DNA from: DASSFZ01 sp035292585
Lineage (GTDB): Bacteria; Chloroflexota; Anaerolineae; Fen-1058
Length of the DNA stretch: 64,000 bases
NCBI GenBank assembly: GCA_035292585.1
Contig: DATDPU010000091.1
Location: 3,538-67,537 of the forward strand
Direction: 5' to 3'
Below are positions 8,079 to 17,480 of this stretch, one piece after another. Made by a program: the position numbers and the translations under genes. Under the pieces are notes generated by a model. The model did not search any database and was not told where the DNA came from. It saw nothing but the letters and a program-made list of their open reading frames with translations. Positions within the stretch are counted from its first letter, which is position 1. Each line of letters begins with the position of its first letter.

Positions 8079-10022
8079 TCATGGGTGCGTCCAGGCCACA
8101 GACAATAGCTGATCGGCCGAGAGCCCAAGCGCGAAACGGGCCGATCGGTCATCTGACCAAGTCGGGGGCAAGCTGGTCTGCGACACCGAATATCCTTCCG
8201 GCCAAATCAGCGTGACCGACACGGGTCGATGGGCGGCTCCTGGCTGTTTCTGTATCAGCAGTATGTACTGTCCATCCTGCGCCGTCCAGCGCGCAACCGC
8301 TGGGAGATGATAAGCGAAGGAGAGGTCGATGGCCTGGCCGCGTTCCAGCACAAACAGGGTTGCGAAGATCGTCTTGCCGGCTTCACTCTCCACGCGCGTC
8401 GCGCCATCGAATGGCTGACCGGTGATCAGGTACGCGCCCGGCACGGGATGCGGTGCAGCTGCTTTGAGTTGCGCATCCTGCGGAACTAAGAGCCGGACGT
8501 AATCGTAGTAACATGATTGAATCAGCTGGTCATACGAGAGCGCCAAGGTATATCCCTGCAAGTGTTCACAGCCGGGAGCCGCCGGGCCTGGGTGCTGATA
8601 ATGGATTAGCATCTCGGCGTCGGCGGAACCATCCGTCTGCATGGTCACCGTATAGGCAATGGACGATTCGATAATAGCATTGACCTTGTTAAAGCCTATA
8701 TTCGAGTCCACCAGCATCCAATAATCGCCGCTGCTCGGTTGGACTGAGCCATCCCATTCCTGCTCGGATAGAATGTCCATCACAGCCGGATCGCTTAACC
8801 AAATCAGCACATCGCGACTTTGGAGCGTCTGGAATGCAGCGAGGCCCACCTGAGGCCAATCAATGTGTTGGGGCGCAGTTTGCAGGCGAGCCAGAATTGC
8901 CTGCATCAGCTTCGCGATGAAATCTTTACGGCCGGCAATCCAAGTCTGTATGTCCGCCACCTCTGGCGCGGGCGACCACGCCGCGCGCATGTACTCGATC
9001 AGGTTGGAGCCGTCCACCGGGGGCTGGCCCGGTTCGAGCTCGATGGGGCCAAGCGCATTGACCAGATCGCGGACCGCCTTTTGGTTCAGCCCGAGCACGC
9101 CATCCACGGGCGTATCCAGGCCGTAGGTGTACAACTCGGCCGCTTTGCGCGCCGACGTCGGAAAATCCGGCGACCAGTTCGCGTCGCGGAACAGCCACAT
9201 TTGCGACCCCATAAACTCCAGCAGCGGCTCTGGCGCCCAGCCGTACGGTTTATGCTGAAAGTCGTCCACCTGATAACTATCGCGCACATCCAAGTCTCTA
9301 ATCTCGCCGCGATCCAATGTGAGGCGCGCGACCGCGCTGATAAAGCCCCCAGTGGGGCGCAGCTCGTCATCGTTCTGCATTAAGACGAGGTAGGTCTTGG
9401 GGCGATCGAACCCGAGCAGGCTGGGCGAGAGATCCAACAAGTCGAAGCTGGAACGGAGCAGAGGCAGTATCGAAGCGAGGCGCTCAACCTGCCGGCCAAT
9501 ACTCGGTGACAGGCTTCCAATATCGATCTGTTCCAGCCGGCCAGCGGCGCGATCCACAGCGGCGCGCGCCTCGCCTAACTGCGGCGGCAATTGGCTCAGG
9601 CTGTGCGCCAGCGCGGCCAGCGCGGACTGGCCCTGGACTGGCTGCGGCGGCCATAGCGGGCTTACGGCGTTCAACACGATCTCGCCGGCATCCAGCAAAT
9701 CGATAGCGGCGTCAATCAAGTTCGGCGCGACTTCCACGTCACGCCCGACAACAGGTAGCCAGCCCAAGTGTGGCGCCAGTGCCAGCACTGGCGCGCCGCT
9801 CGCCCGCAGTGCGATGAGATCGGCGTGCAAGATAGAAGTGCGTTCATGGACGGATTTCAGGTCAGTCGGTCCTCCCGAGGCCAGATCGGCTTGCAGCTGG
9901 TCGAGGTCGGCCTTTACCACCAACGCGTTGCGAGCAACCAACCCGCACCAGCATCCCAACACCACCAGCACCAAGCCGCAACCAGCTACAATTCGCCGTC
10001 GGGGGGAATTGAAACGCTCCAA
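8079..10022 (-). CDS. DUF4012 domain membrane protein
   Basis: A 647-residue protein with one N-terminal membrane span (VAGCGLVLVVLGCWCGLVA) and a large extracytoplasmic region. The core segment TYLVLMQNDDELRPTGGFISA is the hallmark of the DUF4012 family, which occurs in actinobacterial and chloroflexal polysaccharide loci and has no established biochemical role. The best start is TTG at 10022, preceded by GGAG at 10028-10031; the nearby ATG at 10032 is out of frame. It follows the DUF2723 gene by nine bases and probably works at the cell surface with the polymer made here. Confidence 0.85.
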   Translation of the reverse strand: MERFNSPRRRIVAGCGLVLVVLGCWCGLVARNALVVKADLDQLQADLASGGPTDLKSVHERTSILHADLIALRASGAPVLALAPHLGWLPVVGRDVEVAPNLIDAAIDLLDAGEIVLNAVSPLWPPQPVQGQSALAALAHSLSQLPPQLGEARAAVDRAAGRLEQIDIGSLSPSIGRQVERLASILPLLRSSFDLLDLSPSLLGFDRPKTYLVLMQNDDELRPTGGFISAVARLTLDRGEIRDLDVRDSYQVDDFQHKPYGWAPEPLLEFMGSQMWLFRDANWSPDFPTSARKAAELYTYGLDTPVDGVLGLNQKAVRDLVNALGPIELEPGQPPVDGSNLIEYMRAAWSPAPEVADIQTWIAGRKDFIAKLMQAILARLQTAPQHIDWPQVGLAAFQTLQSRDVLIWLSDPAVMDILSEQEWDGSVQPSSGDYWMLVDSNIGFNKVNAIIESSIAYTVTMQTDGSADAEMLIHYQHPGPAAPGCEHLQGYTLALSYDQLIQSCYYDYVRLLVPQDAQLKAAAPHPVPGAYLITGQPFDGATRVESEAGKTIFATLFVLERGQAIDLSFAYHLPAVARWTAQDGQYILLIQKQPGAAHRPVSVTLIWPEGYSVSQTSLPPTWSDDRSARFALGLSADQLLSVAWTHP

Positions 10023-10031
10023 CTTGCTCCA

Positions 10032-11561
10032 TCACTGACACTGCGGGGTAGGCACGCCGTCCTCACGAAGTTGCGCAACTAGATCGCACACAGGTCGGGT
10101 AGGATTAAGGGTCATCAGCCGATTGACCAGGCCGGCTTCGGTCCGATCCGCTGGCAGTAATGGAGTAGACCCCTGCGCTATCAGCATGGGTTCATACCAG
10201 GCATAGCCTGCCAGCCGCGCATCCACGATCGATACGTCCGGCCGCCAGCCGGCCGCCAGCCGATAATACCACAAACTGAAGGTATGCGCATCCGCGTGGG
10301 TCACCAGGATGGCATCCAGTGGAAGGGGGAGCAGTGCCTGTTCTGCAAAAGCATCCACCGTGCGATCCTGCCTGAGATCGTGGCTGTGCCAGCCGGTTGC
10401 CAACATGGCAACGACGCTTAGTGTCGCCATAGCGCCAACGGCGACGGGCCGGAGGCGACCCGGCTGCGCGCCTAGTATGTGACCCAGGCCCAGGCCCAGG
10501 TAGCCTGCCGACAACAGCCACACCGGGATCAGGTACAGGTCAGAGTCGGCCGTGTTATAGCCGATCGCAAAGGCAATATAGAGAAGTACAGACAGGATAA
10601 CTGGAGCAGCACGCCTGATCTGAAACCGGCTGGAGAACCCCCAGCCAATCCAGACCGCGCCGATCCAACCCAGCTGTTCCAACCACAGGCGCGGTAAGCT
10701 CAAAAGACGCTCGCCAACCAATTCAAGTGGAGCCGACCCAACGTAGCCTTGATACAACCCGCCGCTGACCAGCCAGATAAAATTCGGTAGACTTCGCGCA
10801 TCGCCCCAGTTAATTGCCGGTTGAGCATTCGCGCGGATCGGGATAAGGGCATAAATGCCTAGTCCGAGCGCCAAAGCCGCAAACCCGATCCAGCGGCCGC
10901 GCGCACCCGCCCACAGTGCGGGCAGCACGATGGGCGCCAGCGCGGCCAACGTCAGTGCGTTGCCCAGGCCCAGACCCCAGAGCAACCCTAAGCCGATCCG
11001 CGCCGCAGGCCACAAGCCATCGGGCGCGGGTTTGTATGGCAGTGCAATAAAGCAGAGGGCGGCCACAAAACACGCATTGAGCGCGTGAACTTCCGCAATC
11101 GTCGCCTGCCCCCACAGCATAGGGCCGAACGCCACGGTCGAACCGGCGATCCAGGCTGAGAAATAGACCGCACGCGAAGGTGGTATGCAGCGCAGCACCG
11201 AAGCTGTGATCAAGGCAGCCGCCAATGCGGCAGCCAGCGCCGACAGCAGGTTAAACCCAAACGCCGTACTGCCTAACGGCAGCCGGGCAAATAGATGACC
11301 GAGCAGGATGTAAGTGGGGTAACCAGGGGGGTGCGGCACCCCCCCTACTGCCGCGGCTGTAACCAGGTCACCGCCATCGGTGCCCGCATGTGCCCAGGTC
11401 AGGCCGGGCGCCAGCGTCAGGCCATACACCGCCAGGGCAGCGGCGCCAACCAGGGCTGGGATGAGCCAAGTCTGTGCGGCCTTCACCTTAGTTGACCAGG
11501 TTGAGGCGCCGAGTTCCCTGAATTCAGCGCGGGTCAGAGCCAAAGGAATCTCATCTGGCAT
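10032..11561 (-). CDS. DUF2723 multi-pass membrane protein (GT-C/O-mannosyltransferase-like)
   Basis: About 509 residues, mostly transmembrane. The N-terminal region LAPGLTWAHAGTDGGDLVTA with VPHPPGYPTY is the conserved DUF2723 signature, containing an acidic motif as in GT-C glycosyltransferases that use polyprenyl-phosphate sugars. A soluble C-terminal part (DAHTFSLWYYRLAAGWRPDVSIVD) follows. The ATG at 11561 overlaps the end of the GT2 gene by eleven bases; a TTG at 11585 would extend it without conserved sequence. Likely transfers a sugar on the outer face of the membrane. Acceptor unknown. Confidence 0.83.
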   Translation of the reverse strand: MPDEIPLALTRAEFRELGASTWSTKVKAAQTWLIPALVGAAALAVYGLTLAPGLTWAHAGTDGGDLVTAAAVGGVPHPPGYPTYILLGHLFARLPLGSTAFGFNLLSALAAALAAALITASVLRCIPPSRAVYFSAWIAGSTVAFGPMLWGQATIAEVHALNACFVAALCFIALPYKPAPDGLWPAARIGLGLLWGLGLGNALTLAALAPIVLPALWAGARGRWIGFAALALGLGIYALIPIRANAQPAINWGDARSLPNFIWLVSGGLYQGYVGSAPLELVGERLLSLPRLWLEQLGWIGAVWIGWGFSSRFQIRRAAPVILSVLLYIAFAIGYNTADSDLYLIPVWLLSAGYLGLGLGHILGAQPGRLRPVAVGAMATLSVVAMLATGWHSHDLRQDRTVDAFAEQALLPLPLDAILVTHADAHTFSLWYYRLAAGWRPDVSIVDARLAGYAWYEPMLIAQGSTPLLPADRTEAGLVNRLMTLNPTRPVCDLVAQLREDGVPTPQCQ

Positions 11562-12540
11562 GCGCGGGTGTTGGGCGCAATCCAAATCGAAATACGCCTA
11601 TCAGCAGACCCAGGCCCAGCCCGAGCGCGCGCAGCATGATCAGAATCGGCGCGATCGGCAACACCGCTGGATCGCGGCGCGCGACTTTGAGCAGTAGCGG
11701 CAGCATCGTCGCCAGCAACAGCAGCCACGATCCAGCCAGCCAACCAGCCAACCCACGAACGAACATGGTCAAAAACGTCATGACAATCGTTGCTGCCAGC
11801 AATCCCAGCTGTACCTTGATCACCTGCGGCGTATGCGAATCGCGTACAGCCTTATCGGGATGTCGGCGCAGCAACAAGGCTTTCCAATAACCGATGCCAT
11901 ATTTGCGGCGCAGATATTCGCTCAACGTGGCATCATGTTGATGGTTAACAATAGCATCGGGCGCAAACACCAACCGATACCCTAGCGCGGTCAGCCGGAA
12001 AGAAAACTCCTGATCCTCCACCGAAGCCGTAGGATATGCGGTATCGAAACCTCCGCTACGCAGAAAGATGTCACGCCGATACGCCGCCGAGTAGGTGTCG
12101 ATGAAATCGATCGTCACGCGACCGAGCATGCGATCGTATTTGTCCTGATACTCCTGCTGCACAAAACGCGCGACGAGTGAGGCCTGCCGCGTACGATAAA
12201 CCCCCTTTGCTCCCGCGACGCCTGGATCAACGAAGGCGCGCGCCATGCGCTCAACCCAGTCACGAGCCGGCTCGCAATCCGCATCGGTGAACAGGAGTAG
12301 CTGTCCGCGCGCCGCGTGGGCGCCTGCATTGCGCGCAGCGGCCGGCCCGCCATGCGCGGCGCGAATCACGTTCACGCCCGCCTGCTCGGCCACGGTCACG
12401 GTCTCATCCGTCGAGCCGTCGTCGACGACAATGATCTCGTAATGCGAACGATCGACCGATTGCTGCGTCAATGCGGCGAGGCAACGCGGCAACACGTTAA
12501 CGGCATTGTAGGCCGGCACAACGATCGAGTATTGAATCAT
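11551..12540 (-). CDS. Family 2 glycosyltransferase with C-terminal membrane spans
   Basis: 329 residues from the ATG at 12540 (MIQYSIVVPAYN). A GT-A fold is shown by VVPAYNAVNVLP, the IIVVDDGSTDET nucleotide-binding motif, a DAD metal site (LLLFTDADCEP), and SVEDQEFSFRL, the ED motif near the acceptor base. Two or three hydrophobic spans near the C-terminus (WLAGSWLLLLATMLPLLL and others) anchor it at the inner membrane. It probably adds a sugar to the lipid-linked repeat unit. It sits between the flippase-like and DUF2723 genes in the same run. Confidence 0.88.
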   Translation of the reverse strand: MIQYSIVVPAYNAVNVLPRCLAALTQQSVDRSHYEIIVVDDGSTDETVTVAEQAGVNVIRAAHGGPAAARNAGAHAARGQLLLFTDADCEPARDWVERMARAFVDPGVAGAKGVYRTRQASLVARFVQQEYQDKYDRMLGRVTIDFIDTYSAAYRRDIFLRSGGFDTAYPTASVEDQEFSFRLTALGYRLVFAPDAIVNHQHDATLSEYLRRKYGIGYWKALLLRRHPDKAVRDSHTPQVIKVQLGLLAATIVMTFLTMFVRGLAGWLAGSWLLLLATMLPLLLKVARRDPAVLPIAPILIMLRALGLGLGLLIGVFRFGLRPTPAHAR

Positions 12541-12579
12541 TGCGTTTTGTTGAGCACGGGATTCCAGCTTCAAGCGTCG

Positions 12580-13593
12580 TTATGCTGAATCCGAACGGGT
12601 GGAGTGGACTACGGATAACACCGGCCAGCGGCCCGCTCGACTCTCCCACACTGTTAACAGCGAACCGGTGATGATCGGCGGCACGAAGATGATCACGTGC
12701 AAAGTCACACCGATCGCCAATGCCGTTTCGCTCGGCACGCCGAATACACCCAGAGTCAGCACCGTTAAGGCCTCGAAGATGCCCAGCGCGGCGATCGACG
12801 GCGGCAGCGCCACGCCGACCATCAACACCGCCATCAGCGCCATCGCCGCCGGCCACGAATCGATGCCGAAGGCGCGCATAATGACCATGTTGAGGGCGAT
12901 GCCCAGTAGCCAGATCAACATCGACCAGCTAGCTGCGCGCCACATCGCATCGCGCCGCCGCAACGATTCCATACCATCGAGCAATCGGATCGTTCGCTCC
13001 AGTAAGGACACTTGCCACTTGGAGGGCAGCCAACCGGTCAGCCGCTCGACGACAGCCAGGCCGCGCCGGCGCTGTAGCAACACCAACCCCAATCCTAAGA
13101 CTAACATCACGGCGATGACGCCGAACGCCCAAGCCGGGCCGACAAACCAGTCCGGCAGCGGAACGATTAAGGCAATGCTCAGAACGAGCAGCGTTAACGT
13201 CAGCCAGTCCCACACTTTCTCGACGGCGACGCTGCCCAATACCCGCTCGAAACTACTGCCGGGTGCACGCCCCAGTGCGGCCGAGCGAATGACATCACCC
13301 GCCCGCAATGGAAGCAGGAAGTTGAGCACTTGCCCGACTAACAATGCAGCCATCACCGTTGTGCCGCGATAACGGTGCGGTTGAAGCAGAACTGCCCAAC
13401 GCCGCATACGCGCAACAAATGATAGGCCGATCACTAGCAGGCCGACGAGCATCCAGGCAGGATCGGCGTCGCGCAACGCCAGGCCCAACCGGGCCGGATC
13501 GATATCCTGCACGACCAACCCTATACCGGCGGCGCTGACCAACAGGCCCATGCCGGTGGTAAACACAATAGAACGTTTCGTGCGAACGATCAT
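12580..13593 (-). CDS. Flippase-like integral membrane protein (LPG synthase TM-domain family)
   Basis: 337 residues with about eight hydrophobic spans. The sequence LNFLLPLRAGDVIRSAAL and FERVLGSVAVEKVWDWL matches the conserved core of the UPF0104/AglD-like family, the membrane half of lysylphosphatidylglycerol synthases. Proteins of this family without the catalytic domain are often next to glycosyltransferases and are thought to move lipid-linked substrates. The ATG overlaps the stop of the upstream O-antigen ligase gene (ATGA). Function here is inferred from family and context. Confidence 0.85.
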   Translation of the reverse strand: MIVRTKRSIVFTTGMGLLVSAAGIGLVVQDIDPARLGLALRDADPAWMLVGLLVIGLSFVARMRRWAVLLQPHRYRGTTVMAALLVGQVLNFLLPLRAGDVIRSAALGRAPGSSFERVLGSVAVEKVWDWLTLTLLVLSIALIVPLPDWFVGPAWAFGVIAVMLVLGLGLVLLQRRRGLAVVERLTGWLPSKWQVSLLERTIRLLDGMESLRRRDAMWRAASWSMLIWLLGIALNMVIMRAFGIDSWPAAMALMAVLMVGVALPPSIAALGIFEALTVLTLGVFGVPSETALAIGVTLHVIIFVPPIITGSLLTVWESRAGRWPVLSVVHSTRSDSA

Positions 13594-14900
13594 CGGGTTG
13601 CGCCCGATCGCGCAGCTTGCAGCCGCTCAAACAATCCGGCGACCAGCCCGAGCAAAACCCAGAACAAGACACCCGGTTTGGCGCCCAGGGCAACGGCATC
13701 GGTCAAACTGTACATCAGGTGCGCAAATAGACCGCCGCTTAACCCCAGCACCAGGAGTCGCAAGGTCGAAGTAGACACGGGGAAGCCGCTCGTCTTGTGC
13801 AGCGGGTCGGAAGCCATCCGCCACATCCGGCGCAGCATGCGAAAGGCAGCGACGTAGAGTGCAACAAAGGCGATCAAGCCCAATAGACCCAGATCGAGCG
13901 CGATCTGCAGGAACTCGTTGTGCGCGTGCGCGATATCGAAACCGGGGTTAATTTGCGGCGCATACAGCAACCAGGATACTTCTCGAAAAACGCCAATCCC
14001 CATGCCGGTGAACGGGAAGTCCGCGATCCCCAATAATGCGACTCGCCAGATCTCCAGGCGGAAGTCCCAGTTCAACGCGCCAACGGTGTCGCCGACCAGC
14101 GCAGCATCGCCGCCGCCAGGCCTTACCGGGTCAAGCCCGGTCAGGACCACCACGGCGATCAGCGCTACCCCTACCGTAGCTAATCCCCAGCGCGCGCGTC
14201 GATTGACGGCAGCGAGCATGCCCAGCAGCGCCAGCGCCATCCCAAACCATCCGCTACGCGACTGTGTGAGCACCAGCACGCCAGCCATCCACGCGCCAGC
14301 CAGGGCCGCCACCACGCTCCAGCGACGCCGGTCCGGGCGCTGCCACAGTCCCGCCCCTAACGTCAGCGCCACCGGGATCACCCACAACATTGTTCCGGCT
14401 ACCTGATTCGGATGGAAACCCTCTACCGCTCCGGGCAATCCATTGATCAACTGCGGCAACCGGGCCGTAATCGCCGACAGTAACCCAGACTTCTCCAGCC
14501 AGCGGGTGCCCAACAGTCCCACCACGCCGATCACCGCGCCGGCGGCCACCAGCCCACCCAGGCTCACCTCGATACCCCGCCGTGTTTCGCACAGGTCGAC
14601 CACCATGAAGAAAAAAGCCAGCCCCAGTAAAAGGCTCGCGACCTTGGGCAGGCTCAGCAGCATGTCGGGCGTGATCGCCAACGATAAGAGCGTCAACGCA
14701 CCTATCACTATAATCGGACGATTCAGCGGGGTGCGCTTAAACGCCTGCCCGCGCACCAAACCGGATATCCCCCATAGAGCGGGGACGCCCAACAACCAAC
14801 CCCACCGATCTACCCGGATGAACAGGAGCAGTGGCGACAGAAACACCAATCCGGCCGTTTGTATCCACGGGAGGCGATTGCGAAACGCAGCGCGGATCAA
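13590..14900 (-). CDS. O-antigen ligase/polymerase-like membrane protein
   Basis: About 436 residues, almost entirely hydrophobic spans. The long periplasm-side loop with FTGMGIGVFREVSWLL and DIAHAHNEFLQIALDLGLLG is the signature of the WaaL/Wzy ligase-polymerase family, including the conserved H-N-E-F/L-Q run. The preferred start is TTG at 14900, overlapping the upstream stop as TTGA and preceded by AAGGTG. A GTG at 14942 would add 14 residues overlapping the sugar transferase gene. It would join or polymerise polysaccharide chains on the outer face of the membrane. A second family member is encoded at 24303-25775. Confidence 0.85.
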   Translation of the reverse strand: MIRAAFRNRLPWIQTAGLVFLSPLLLFIRVDRWGWLLGVPALWGISGLVRGQAFKRTPLNRPIIVIGALTLLSLAITPDMLLSLPKVASLLLGLAFFFMVVDLCETRRGIEVSLGGLVAAGAVIGVVGLLGTRWLEKSGLLSAITARLPQLINGLPGAVEGFHPNQVAGTMLWVIPVALTLGAGLWQRPDRRRWSVVAALAGAWMAGVLVLTQSRSGWFGMALALLGMLAAVNRRARWGLATVGVALIAVVVLTGLDPVRPGGGDAALVGDTVGALNWDFRLEIWRVALLGIADFPFTGMGIGVFREVSWLLYAPQINPGFDIAHAHNEFLQIALDLGLLGLIAFVALYVAAFRMLRRMWRMASDPLHKTSGFPVSTSTLRLLVLGLSGGLFAHLMYSLTDAVALGAKPGVLFWVLLGLVAGLFERLQAARSGATR

Positions 14901-16309
14901 AAGGCACCTTCGCGCTTGAGCACCGCGCCGATCGTCTTCCACAAGATCAACAGGTCAAGCAGCAACGAGTAGTGCTGGATGTAGTATAGGTCGTCTTCCG
15001 TGCTGGCGTGCATGTGTTTGTTGCTGCGTCCATTCACCTGCCACCAGCCCGTGATGCCCTGCGGCACCGCGAAGCGCTTGTGCTGCCAGGGTTCATAGCG
15101 ATCGACCAGCCACGGCAATTCCGGCCGTGGGCCAACCAGGCTCATATCGCTCTTGAGGACGTTGAATAACTGCGGGAGTTCGTCCAGGCTGGTGCGGCGC
15201 AGGAAACGCCCAAAGCGCGTGATACGTGGATCATCTGGACGCTTGAAGTCGATTCGGCCGTCTTCGGTCTGAAGAATTACCTCTTCCAACCGCTGATCGG
15301 CGTCTGCGACCATCGTGCGGAACTTGTACATCCAGAACAACTTTCCATTCTCACCAACCCGCTGTTGGCGATAGATGATCGGGCCGGGTGAATCCAACTT
15401 GACCAAGATCGTGATGATGAGCATGATGGGCAGCACCAGGACCTGCAACAACGCGCCGATGATCAGATCGAACGCGCGTTTGATCAAGCGTTGATAATCG
15501 TTGAGCGCCGGTGCGCGCAAGTTGATCAACGGCATGCCGCCAAAGTCTTCGATCGTCGCCTGGAACAGCGCCACGTTGAAGTAGTCCGGCACCACCCGCA
15601 GGTGAACCGGGCGGCGCTGCAGCGCCAGGCTGAGCTGCACCACTTTTTCGTACGCCGACAGCGGCAGCGCCACGATGACTTCGTCCACTTGCTGCTTGCG
15701 GACGACGTTCTCGACGGCATTGATCGTCCCTAGCACCGGCAGCCCGGCCACGCGCCGGCCGCGCTTGGCCGGGTCGTCGTCGATGAAGCCGATCAAATGA
15801 AAACCCATCCAGGCATTTTCGGCGATCGTCTCTGCCGCCCGGCGACCGATGTCGCCCGCGCCGACGATCAATACCCGGCGCGGCGCGCTTAACCGCCCGT
15901 TGCCCAATTGCCGGGCCAGGCGAAAGACCACCCGCCAGCCGAGCAGCAACGCGACTTCGCTGACGAAGAAGTAGACGAACAGAAAGCGCGACATGTCTTT
16001 GAAGGCGAAGAAGATATAGCCGGCCAGGCACAGCGCGGCGATGGTCTGCGCCGCGATCACCTGTTGAAGCTCGTCGATCGCGCGCAATCGCCGATACGGG
16101 TCGTATACCGACAGCGCCAGGGACACGATCACCCACATGACGGCGGCGGCCACGTAGACGTGCGGGACGATGAGCGTGAAGCTATCCGGGTCCGGCCCGT
16201 AAGGTAAGACCCCTCGCAACCAGACCGCTGCGTGCAGTGCGGCGAACGTGCAGGCGACGTCGATCAACAACGATACAACGGCGAAGTTGACGTTGAAGCG
16301 TTTGAGCAT
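14897..16309 (-). CDS. Polyprenyl-phosphate sugar-1-phosphate transferase (polyprenyl glycosylphosphotransferase)
   Basis: A 470-residue initiating enzyme that loads the first sugar phosphate on undecaprenyl phosphate. Four or five N-terminal spans are followed by a CoA-binding-like Rossmann domain (RVLIVGAGDIGRRAAETI) and the C-terminal transferase domain: KRAFDLIIGALL, FWMYKFRTM, TSLDELPQLFNVL, MSLVGPRPELP and ITGWWQVNGRS. This is the full-length WbaP/WcaJ architecture. It is the head of the downstream set of assembly genes and is followed by TTGA-coupled translation of the ligase-like gene. Sugar specificity (often galactose or glucose) cannot be read. Confidence 0.93.
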   Translation of the reverse strand: MLKRFNVNFAVVSLLIDVACTFAALHAAVWLRGVLPYGPDPDSFTLIVPHVYVAAAVMWVIVSLALSVYDPYRRLRAIDELQQVIAAQTIAALCLAGYIFFAFKDMSRFLFVYFFVSEVALLLGWRVVFRLARQLGNGRLSAPRRVLIVGAGDIGRRAAETIAENAWMGFHLIGFIDDDPAKRGRRVAGLPVLGTINAVENVVRKQQVDEVIVALPLSAYEKVVQLSLALQRRPVHLRVVPDYFNVALFQATIEDFGGMPLINLRAPALNDYQRLIKRAFDLIIGALLQVLVLPIMLIITILVKLDSPGPIIYRQQRVGENGKLFWMYKFRTMVADADQRLEEVILQTEDGRIDFKRPDDPRITRFGRFLRRTSLDELPQLFNVLKSDMSLVGPRPELPWLVDRYEPWQHKRFAVPQGITGWWQVNGRSNKHMHASTEDDLYYIQHYSLLLDLLILWKTIGAVLKREGAF

Positions 16310-16411
16310 ACGATTCCCCCTTGAGCGTATGCATCACCGGACTGCCGGGCAGGGTTCGATTGTGAGTGGTGGGCAGCGGTCGAGCAGCGGAAAAATGCCG
16401 CGTCTGACCGG

Positions 16412-16837
16412 CTATACGTTCAACGCCGCAGCTATTTGCCGGCGGAACACATCCAGATCGTCCAGGTCTTGCTGAATGATCTGATGGACGCGGCGATTGT
16501 CCACTTCCCAATAAAGATGCACAATCAGGTTGCGAAACCGGGCCATGCGCTTGAGGCGCTCGGCCAGGTCGGGCACGATGACTTTCAATTCGGCAAGAAT
16601 ACCGAAACAGTCGGCGTAGTCTCGCGGAGCCTGCCCGCCCCGACGGGCGACGATGTGATTGCACACGTCGATCGCGGCTTCGGCGGCGACGATGAGCAAA
16701 TACTTGGCGCTTTCCGTATTGCGAAAGTCGCTCAGAAACGCATCTTCGGAGAGTTGCCCCAACTCGCGCAGGCGGCGCAGCGCATCGGCCAGGTTGCCCA
16801 GCAGGTCGCGGATGCGGATCGGATCGACGTCGCTCAT
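16412..16837 (-). CDS. HEPN-family toxin HepT (DUF86)
   Basis: 141 residues from the ATG at 16837 (MSDVDPIRIRDLL). All-alpha HEPN fold with the catalytic RNase motif R-x4-H-x-Y visible as RNLIVHLYW. Family members pair with an MNT nucleotidyltransferase that silences the toxin, in characterised cases by adding AMP near the H-x-Y motif. The ATG overlaps the stop of the partner gene in an ATGA, the normal operon form of this toxin-antitoxin type. It lies between two polysaccharide genes and reads in the same direction as them. Confidence 0.88.
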   Translation of the reverse strand: MSDVDPIRIRDLLGNLADALRRLRELGQLSEDAFLSDFRNTESAKYLLIVAAEAAIDVCNHIVARRGGQAPRDYADCFGILAELKVIVPDLAERLKRMARFRNLIVHLYWEVDNRRVHQIIQQDLDDLDVFRRQIAAALNV

Positions 16838-17235
16838 GCCATTTCCTTCAGATAGCGGAGCGCTACCGGCTGGAAGTCGAGGAACTCGTCCCACGTCCGC
16901 TCCAGGAAACGGGCGTACGCTTCCGCGTCGTTGACGACGAGCGGGATGCCCCGGCTGACGTTGTAGCGAAAGCCCGGCGGCGCGTCGTTGACGACGCGTA
17001 CATCCACCGGAAAGGAGACGGCGGCTTGCAGCTCATCTGCCAGCCGGAACCCATAGTCGAGTTCGTCGGACGCGGCAACCTGCGCGCGATCGATATACAG
17101 GCCGACGTCTAAATCGCGGAACGGCCTCCCCTCCGAGGCTGAACCGTATAGAATGGCGAATATGATCTCTGCGCGACCTTCGAGGAGCGCGCGGAGTTCA
17201 TCTATCCGCTGAGTAAGAATTGCTGGCGTCGCCAT
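16834..17235 (-). CDS. MNT-family nucleotidyltransferase antitoxin (MntA-like)
   Basis: 133 residues. The minimal nucleotidyltransferase motif appears as LYGSASEGRPFRDLDVGLY: a G-S pair, then an acidic D-L-D pair that binds metal and ATP. The spacing between GS and DxD is eight residues, slightly shorter than in many family members. It precedes and overlaps the HEPN toxin gene, as expected for the antitoxin. The 245-base spacer upstream (17236-17480) shows no gene; it may hold the promoter of this module, but no convincing -35/-10 pair was found. Confidence 0.85.
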   Translation of the reverse strand: MATPAILTQRIDELRALLEGRAEIIFAILYGSASEGRPFRDLDVGLYIDRAQVAASDELDYGFRLADELQAAVSFPVDVRVVNDAPPGFRYNVSRGIPLVVNDAEAYARFLERTWDEFLDFQPVALRYLKEMA

Positions 17236-17480
17236 GTTTCACGCAACCCACTGGGAATCCATTGCAACTGAGAGCCTGGTGCGGCGCTTATTGTAGCACA
17301 GGGAAGCGCGGCACACTCTCGAGTGATGGGCGTGACCCGGATTAGATTGAGAAACGCGCGCAGAGTCACGTCGTTGCTGAAGCGCTCGATGCTCAGAGCA
17401 TTTCTCGCCGCGCCAGGCGCTCAGGAAGTGGTTCTGTCAAGATGACTCGACTGTCCTGGTATGATCCACCACGCGACTTG

